Below are positions 60,476-64,000 of a stretch of DNA of 64,000 bases, piece by piece. The DNA is taken from contig CAVRGG010000007.1 in assembly GCA_963720695.1 (NCBI GenBank), positions 124,001-188,000 of the forward strand, read 5' to 3'. Every line of letters begins with the position of its first letter. The stretch's first letter is position 1. Both the position numbers and the translations under genes were made by a program. The stretch comes from UBA668 sp963720695 (GTDB lineage Bacteria > Actinomycetota > Acidimicrobiia > Acidimicrobiales > Ilumatobacteraceae). The notes beneath the pieces were generated by a model. The model made no database searches. It was not told the origin of the DNA and saw only the letters and a list, made by a program, of their open reading frames with translations.

Positions 60476-60505
60476 AAGTTAGGTGACCATTTGGTCACCT
60501 GTCAA
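60476..60505 (-). promoter_or_regulatory. Promoter with internal palindromic operator, ArsR-SRPBCC operon
   Basis: On the minus strand: -35 TTGACA (60505-60500), 18-nt spacer, -10 TAACTT (60481-60476), then 6 nt to GTG. The spacer is a perfect palindrome with 9-bp arms AGGTGACCA and TGGTCACCT (60481-60500). Repressor binding there would exclude RNA polymerase. Confidence 0.75.
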
Positions 60506-60590
60506 CCATCCAATTGGCGACCGGAATAGTCGGGAATCTGGATAGGTTGCAGCAGCGCACCTACCCCGATCCGCTCCAAGGAGATCCACC

Positions 60591-61226
60591 ATGACCGTCC
60601 GCCTCGGCGACATCGCCCCCGACTTCACCGCCCCCACCACGCAGGGGGAGATCAGCTTCCACGAGTGGCTCGGCGACTCGTGGGGCGTGCTGTTCAGTCA
60701 CCCGAAGGACTTCACGCCGGTGTGCACCACCGAGCTCGGCTACGTGGCCCGGATCAAGCCCGAGTTCGACAAGCGCAACGTGAAGGTCATCGGCCTCTCG
60801 GTCGACAACGTCGAGTCGCACCAGAAGTGGGAGGGCGACATCGGCGAGACCCAGGGCACGCCCGTGAACTTCCCGATGATCGGCGACCCCGAGCGCAAGG
60901 TCGCCGACCTCTACGACATGATCCACCCGAACGCGAACGACACCATGACGGTGCGCTCGGTGTTCATCATCGGCCCCGACAAGAAGGTGAAGCTCACGCT
61001 CACCTACCCGGCCAGCACCGGCCGCAACTTCGACGAGATCCTCCGCGTGATCGACAGCCTGCAGCTCACCGCGGGTTACAAGGTCGCCACGCCGGCCAAC
61101 TGGACCGACGGCGACGACGTCATCATCGGCTCGGCCGTGACCGACGACGAGGCCAAGCAGCTGTTCCCGAAGGGTTGGACCACGGTGAAGCCGTACCTGC
61201 GCGTGGTACCCCAGCCGAACAAGTGA
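60591..61226 (+). CDS. 1-Cys peroxiredoxin (Prx6 type)
   Basis: 211 residues. The peroxidatic Cys45 is in HPKDFTPVCTTE, with the C-terminal half (ILRVIDSLQLTAGYKVATPANW) typical of Prx6-like proteins. It reduces hydrogen peroxide and organic hydroperoxides in the cytosol, using low-molecular-weight thiols or other reductants. A good AAGGAG ribosome binding site precedes ATG. A hairpin terminator follows the stop. Confidence 0.95.
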   Translation: MTVRLGDIAPDFTAPTTQGEISFHEWLGDSWGVLFSHPKDFTPVCTTELGYVARIKPEFDKRNVKVIGLSVDNVESHQKWEGDIGETQGTPVNFPMIGDPERKVADLYDMIHPNANDTMTVRSVFIIGPDKKVKLTLTYPASTGRNFDEILRVIDSLQLTAGYKVATPANWTDGDDVIIGSAVTDDEAKQLFPKGWTTVKPYLRVVPQPNK

Positions 61227-61240
61227 CCTGACGTTCGCCG

Positions 61241-61270
61241 ACGCCCCACTGCCCTCGGGCGGTGGGGCGT
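61241..61270 (+). terminator. Terminator after the peroxiredoxin gene
   Basis: Hairpin ACGCCCCAC-T-GCCC / GGGC-G-GTGGGGCGT with a TC loop, followed by TTGCC; no T run. Confidence 0.65.
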
Positions 61271-61368
61271 TGCCGCGCCCGGGGCGACGGGCGGCGAACC
61301 GGATCGATGGGTAGTCTCTCGCCCGGGCGGGCCGTCGATGTTCCTCCGGTCCAAAGAAGTCGTGTCGA

Positions 61369-61986
61369 ATGAACCCTTGTCCCCGTCCTCGCTCCCGCCG
61401 CGTGCTCCCGCTCCTGGTCGCGCTGCTCACCCTCGCCGCATGGCTGCCCGGCGCTGCCGACTCGCTCGCCGCGGGCGCCCCGACATCGATCGACCAGTCC
61501 GCCGACGGGGTGCAGACGGCGCAGCGGTTGCGCACCCTGCCACCGTTGAACTTCCCGATGCAGACCACGCCGCGCTGCGCCATCCTCGACAACTTCGGTG
61601 ATCCGCGCAGCAACGGTCGCACCCACCAGGGCAGCGACATGTTGTCGACGCTCGGGCAAGAGGTGTACGCGATGGCCGACGGAGTCCTCACCTTCCAGGG
61701 GGTCGTGGGCGACGGGAACAGCGGCACCGTGCTGTCCGGCAACCTGTGGAAGCTGGTCGCGAACAGCGACGGTACGTACTACATCTACGCCCACCTCTCC
61801 GCGTTCGCCGAGGGCGTCACCAAGGGGATGTCGGTGTACCGCGGGCAGCTCATCGGGTACGTCGGCGACACCGGCAATGCCGGGGCGGGGAACTACCACC
61901 TGCACTTCGAGATCCATCCCGGCGGGGGTGCGGCGGTGAACCCGTTGCCGCTGATCACCATTCCTGCGGGCTGCACCGTGTTCTGA
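61369..61986 (+). CDS. Exported M23 (LytM) peptidase domain protein
   Basis: 205 residues. Signal peptide (basic 5-11, hydrophobic about 12-30, AAG around 34-36). Zinc ligands of M23 peptidases: His86 and Asp90 in HQGSDM, and HLHFEI with His179; His142 (YAHL) and His177 are the catalytic pair. Probably cleaves peptidoglycan cross-links outside the cell, or has lost activity as some LytM proteins have. The next gene starts 7 nt after the stop. Confidence 0.92.
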   Translation: MNPCPRPRSRRVLPLLVALLTLAAWLPGAADSLAAGAPTSIDQSADGVQTAQRLRTLPPLNFPMQTTPRCAILDNFGDPRSNGRTHQGSDMLSTLGQEVYAMADGVLTFQGVVGDGNSGTVLSGNLWKLVANSDGTYYIYAHLSAFAEGVTKGMSVYRGQLIGYVGDTGNAGAGNYHLHFEIHPGGGAAVNPLPLITIPAGCTVF

Positions 61987-61993
61987 TGGAGCC

Positions 61994-62326
61994 ATGAGCA
62001 TCCCGGTCGAACTGTCCGAACTCGCCGACACCCTCGAGCGGTATCCGTGGGGCTACTTCATCACCGTGGGCGACGCCGGCAGGGCACACTCGCTGGCGGT
62101 GGCCACCGAGTGGCGCGACGGTGTCCTCCACGTGCACGCAGGCCGCAGCTCACGGGCCAACGTGTCCGCCCGTCCGGAGGTCACGATGGTGTTCCCACCG
62201 TCGGAACCCGGCGGGTACAGCCTCATCGTCGACGGCGTGGCCGCAGTCGGAGCGGACGAGGCAGACCCCGTCACCTTCGCGCCGACCCACGCTGTGCTGC
62301 ACCGGCCGGCGGTCGGTCAGCCCTGA
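61994..62326 (+). CDS. Split-barrel flavin-binding protein
   Basis: 110 residues, pyridoxamine-5'-phosphate-oxidase-like fold. YPWGYFITVGDAGRAHSLAVATEW and LHVHAGRSSRANVSARPEVTMVF are typical. Shorter than usual, and the cofactor is unknown. It follows the M23 gene and its 3' end overlaps the convergent SDR gene by 10 nt. Confidence 0.8.
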   Translation: MSIPVELSELADTLERYPWGYFITVGDAGRAHSLAVATEWRDGVLHVHAGRSSRANVSARPEVTMVFPPSEPGGYSLIVDGVAAVGADEADPVTFAPTHAVLHRPAVGQP

Positions 62327-63198
62327 ACGCGGAGCTCGAGACCGAACGCGTCGCGGAAGCCGTCGTAGTACTCGTCGTCGCTCGTCGTGGCGCCGAGCGC
62401 CACCCACTGCTCGTCGGTGATCGCGGCGCGGCCGTCGATGAGCTCGGCGGCGCCCCAGCTCACCGCATAGCGCAGCTGCGGTGCATCGGTGGTGATCGCG
62501 TGGTGGACCACTGCGGCGACCTCGAAGGGATCGGTGGCTGACGCGAGGCCGGCCGCGTACATCTGGAACATGCGTCGGTAGGCCATGTCGTACGCCCCCG
62601 ACTGGTTCGGGGCGTCGAGGTTCTTGGCGAAGATCGCACTCTTGGTGATGCCCGGCTCGACGATCGCGACCCGGACGCCGAACGGTGCCAGTTCCTGGGC
62701 GAGCTCCTCGCTGTAGCCCTCGAGGGCCCACTTCGATGCGACATACGGGCTCTGGGCGAGGGCGGCGATGCGACCCACCACCGAGGTGATGTTGACCACG
62801 GTGCCGTGACCACGAGCGCGCATGCCGGGGAGCACCTGCTGTGCGCAGCGCACGGCCCCGCACAGGTTGACGTTCATCACGTCCAGGTGCACGGAGGCGG
62901 GGCACTCCTCGGCCACTGCGTTGCCGCCGATGCCGGCGTTGTTGACGAGCACGTCGACCACGCCGTTCGTCTCCTCGAGGATCCGGGCGAAGCCTGCCGC
63001 CACCGAGTCGTCGGATGCGATGTCGAGCTCGACGAGGTTGACCTCGACCCCGGCCGCCTCCGCCATCGCGCGGAGCTTGGCGGCCTTGTCGAGGCTGCGA
63101 ACCGTGCCGTACACGACGTGGCCCTGGCCGGCGAGGTGGATGGCGATCGCGCGACCGATGCCGCTGTTGGCGCCGGTCACGACGGAGATGGTGGTCAT
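62317..63198 (-). CDS. Short-chain dehydrogenase/reductase
   Basis: 293 residues. Rossmann loop TGANSGIG (8-15), NNAG (86-89), active site Ser139, Tyr152 and Lys156 (SPYVASK). A classical SDR acting on an alcohol or ketone with NAD(P)H; substrate unknown. The tail beyond residue 240 (SWGAAELIDGRAAITDEQWVALG) is a family-specific extension. ATG 63198 has TACGAT 6 nt upstream. Confidence 0.93.
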   Translation of the reverse strand: MTTISVVTGANSGIGRAIAIHLAGQGHVVYGTVRSLDKAAKLRAMAEAAGVEVNLVELDIASDDSVAAGFARILEETNGVVDVLVNNAGIGGNAVAEECPASVHLDVMNVNLCGAVRCAQQVLPGMRARGHGTVVNITSVVGRIAALAQSPYVASKWALEGYSEELAQELAPFGVRVAIVEPGITKSAIFAKNLDAPNQSGAYDMAYRRMFQMYAAGLASATDPFEVAAVVHHAITTDAPQLRYAVSWGAAELIDGRAAITDEQWVALGATTSDDEYYDGFRDAFGLELRVQG

Positions 63199-63204
63199 GC
63201 AGGG

Positions 63205-63210
63205 ATCGTA
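63205..63210 (-). promoter_or_regulatory. -10 element of the SDR gene (leaderless)
   Basis: TACGAT on the minus strand, 6 nt before ATG 63198. Confidence 0.4.
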
Positions 63211-63272
63211 CGCGCTCGGCCGAAGGCGGCTCGCCGGACGGAGACGGGACCGTCCGGCGGGCCAGGTCGGGA

Positions 63273-64000
63273 TCACTTGCTCCGGGCGAAGAACCATCCG
63301 TTGATGTCGACGACGAGGTCGGTGGCGCGGCTGCTGTAGAAGCACACCATGCCCTCGGAGCTCACCGGCACGATGACCTCGTTCGCGACCGTCTGTCCGG
63401 CGCGGTAGTTCAGGCTGGACACCATCGGGCGGGCGTCGCAGTCGTGCACCGTCACGAACCCGTGTGCGTCGGGACCGACGACCGTCACGTTGAGCGACAC
63501 GGCGCCGACGTCGTGCGCGGGGACCACGCCGTCGAGGTCGGTCAACTGCACCATGAGTTCGTACTCGCCGCCCACTCGGCGTGCATCCACCGTCACCAGC
63601 CCGCCGCCGTGGAACTCGGGTCGGGTGTCGAACACCCGGACGGGACTCGTCGGCGTGAACCCGAGCCCCGAGGGGAACCACCCGCTGATGTCCGCGACGA
63701 GATGGGTGGTGCGGTTGACGGTGAAGCAGACCGAGCCCGTGACGGCGTCGACCGGAACGATCACGGCGTTGGCGACGTTGCGCCCGGCGACGAAGTTCAA
63801 CGTCGACGAGTCCGACCGTTCACCGCACGCGTCGACGATGACGAAGCCGGAGCCGGTCGGGTCCACCGCCGTGAGGTTGATGACGACCGCACCGACGCCC
63901 GTGGCCGGCAGCAAGGGCTTCGAGGCGGCGTCCTGCAGGTCGGCGAAGCGGACCTCGAGCGTCTCGCCCGCCAGGACCGGGCCGTCGGGGACGTACCGCA
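63273..64000 (-). CDS. GWF-repeat exported protein, C-terminal part (runs off the window)
   Basis: At least 242 residues; the reading frame is open to the right edge of the window, so the N-terminus is missing. It has about one and a half beta repeats of about 140 residues. Each follows the pattern T-G-V-G-A-V-x-L-N, then LNFVAGRNVANAVIVPV or LNYRAGQTVANEVIVPV, and ends DISGWF or DINGWFF. The same repeat, less well conserved, ends the broken S8 peptidase. The repeats probably form a surface or cell-wall-binding stack. Confidence 0.8.
   Translation of the reverse strand, partial: RYVPDGPVLAGETLEVRFADLQDAASKPLLPATGVGAVVINLTAVDPTGSGFVIVDACGERSDSSTLNFVAGRNVANAVIVPVDAVTGSVCFTVNRTTHLVADISGWFPSGLGFTPTSPVRVFDTRPEFHGGGLVTVDARRVGGEYELMVQLTDLDGVVPAHDVGAVSLNVTVVGPDAHGFVTVHDCDARPMVSSLNYRAGQTVANEVIVPVSSEGMVCFYSSRATDLVVDINGWFFARSK

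Overview
The window looks like a chromosomal segment of a high-GC actinobacterium, most plausibly from the class Acidimicrobiia (Ilumatobacter-like). The reasons are the GC-rich third codon positions, actinobacterial families (WYL and NarL-type regulators, DUF3052, DUF4916, TIGR03086 and DinB proteins, split-barrel flavin/F420 proteins), and two exported proteins built from the GWF/GYF-ending beta repeats that I associate with that class. The taxonomic call is an inference; no 16S gene is present.

Layout. (1) 1-4.5 kb: a membrane-anchored protein with a degenerate metalloprotease-like motif, a YajQ-family protein, tRNA-Tyr, an ABC-F ATPase and a GNAT enzyme. (2) 4.5-22 kb: the information-processing block tRNA-Thr, tRNA-Met, tuf, rpmG, tRNA-Trp, secE, nusG, rplK, rplA, a GNAT gene overlapping rplA, rplJ, rplL, rpoB, rpoC, rpsL, rpsG. 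Between rpoC and rpsL, on the other strand, sits a two-gene polyglutamate-synthase-like operon in which the PgsC membrane subunit is an internal tandem duplication. fusA does not follow rpsG. (3) 22-33 kb: a DUF3291-GNAT fusion, an MFS exporter with its TetR regulator, DedA, purK, purE, an Old Yellow Enzyme-type oxidoreductase, a DNA methyltransferase with an extra C-terminal domain, DUF445 and a CLC antiporter resembling the fluoride subtype. (4) 33-42.6 kb: pcrA, a flavodoxin, a B12-binding protein in an operon with sucCD, DinB-fold proteins, a WYL regulator with a palindromic operator and a DUF4916/NUDIX protein. (5) 42.6-45.7 kb: one subtilisin-like exported protein broken by about fifteen single-base frame changes. 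(6) 46-59 kb: nei-type glycosylase, a 1149-residue cyclase/AAA/TPR protein, and a compact operon of two-component system, ABC ATPase, two FtsX-like permeases (the first frameshifted), a split-barrel protein and DUF3052. (7) 59-64 kb: an ArsR/SRPBCC-TPR pair with an operator inside its promoter, a 1-Cys peroxiredoxin, an M23 peptidase, a split-barrel protein, an SDR and the 3' part of another GWF-repeat protein.

How it works together. The core encodes transcription, translation and secretion machinery (RNA polymerase beta and beta', NusG, SecE, L1, L7/L12, L10, L11, L33, S7, S12, EF-Tu). Metabolic genes link methylmalonyl-CoA carbon flow to succinyl-CoA synthetase and to purine synthesis. Recognisable promoters follow TTGNNN-N17/18-TANNNT. 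At least seventeen genes have a TANNNT hexamer only 6-9 nt before the start codon, which suggests extensive leaderless transcription and helped choose several start codons.
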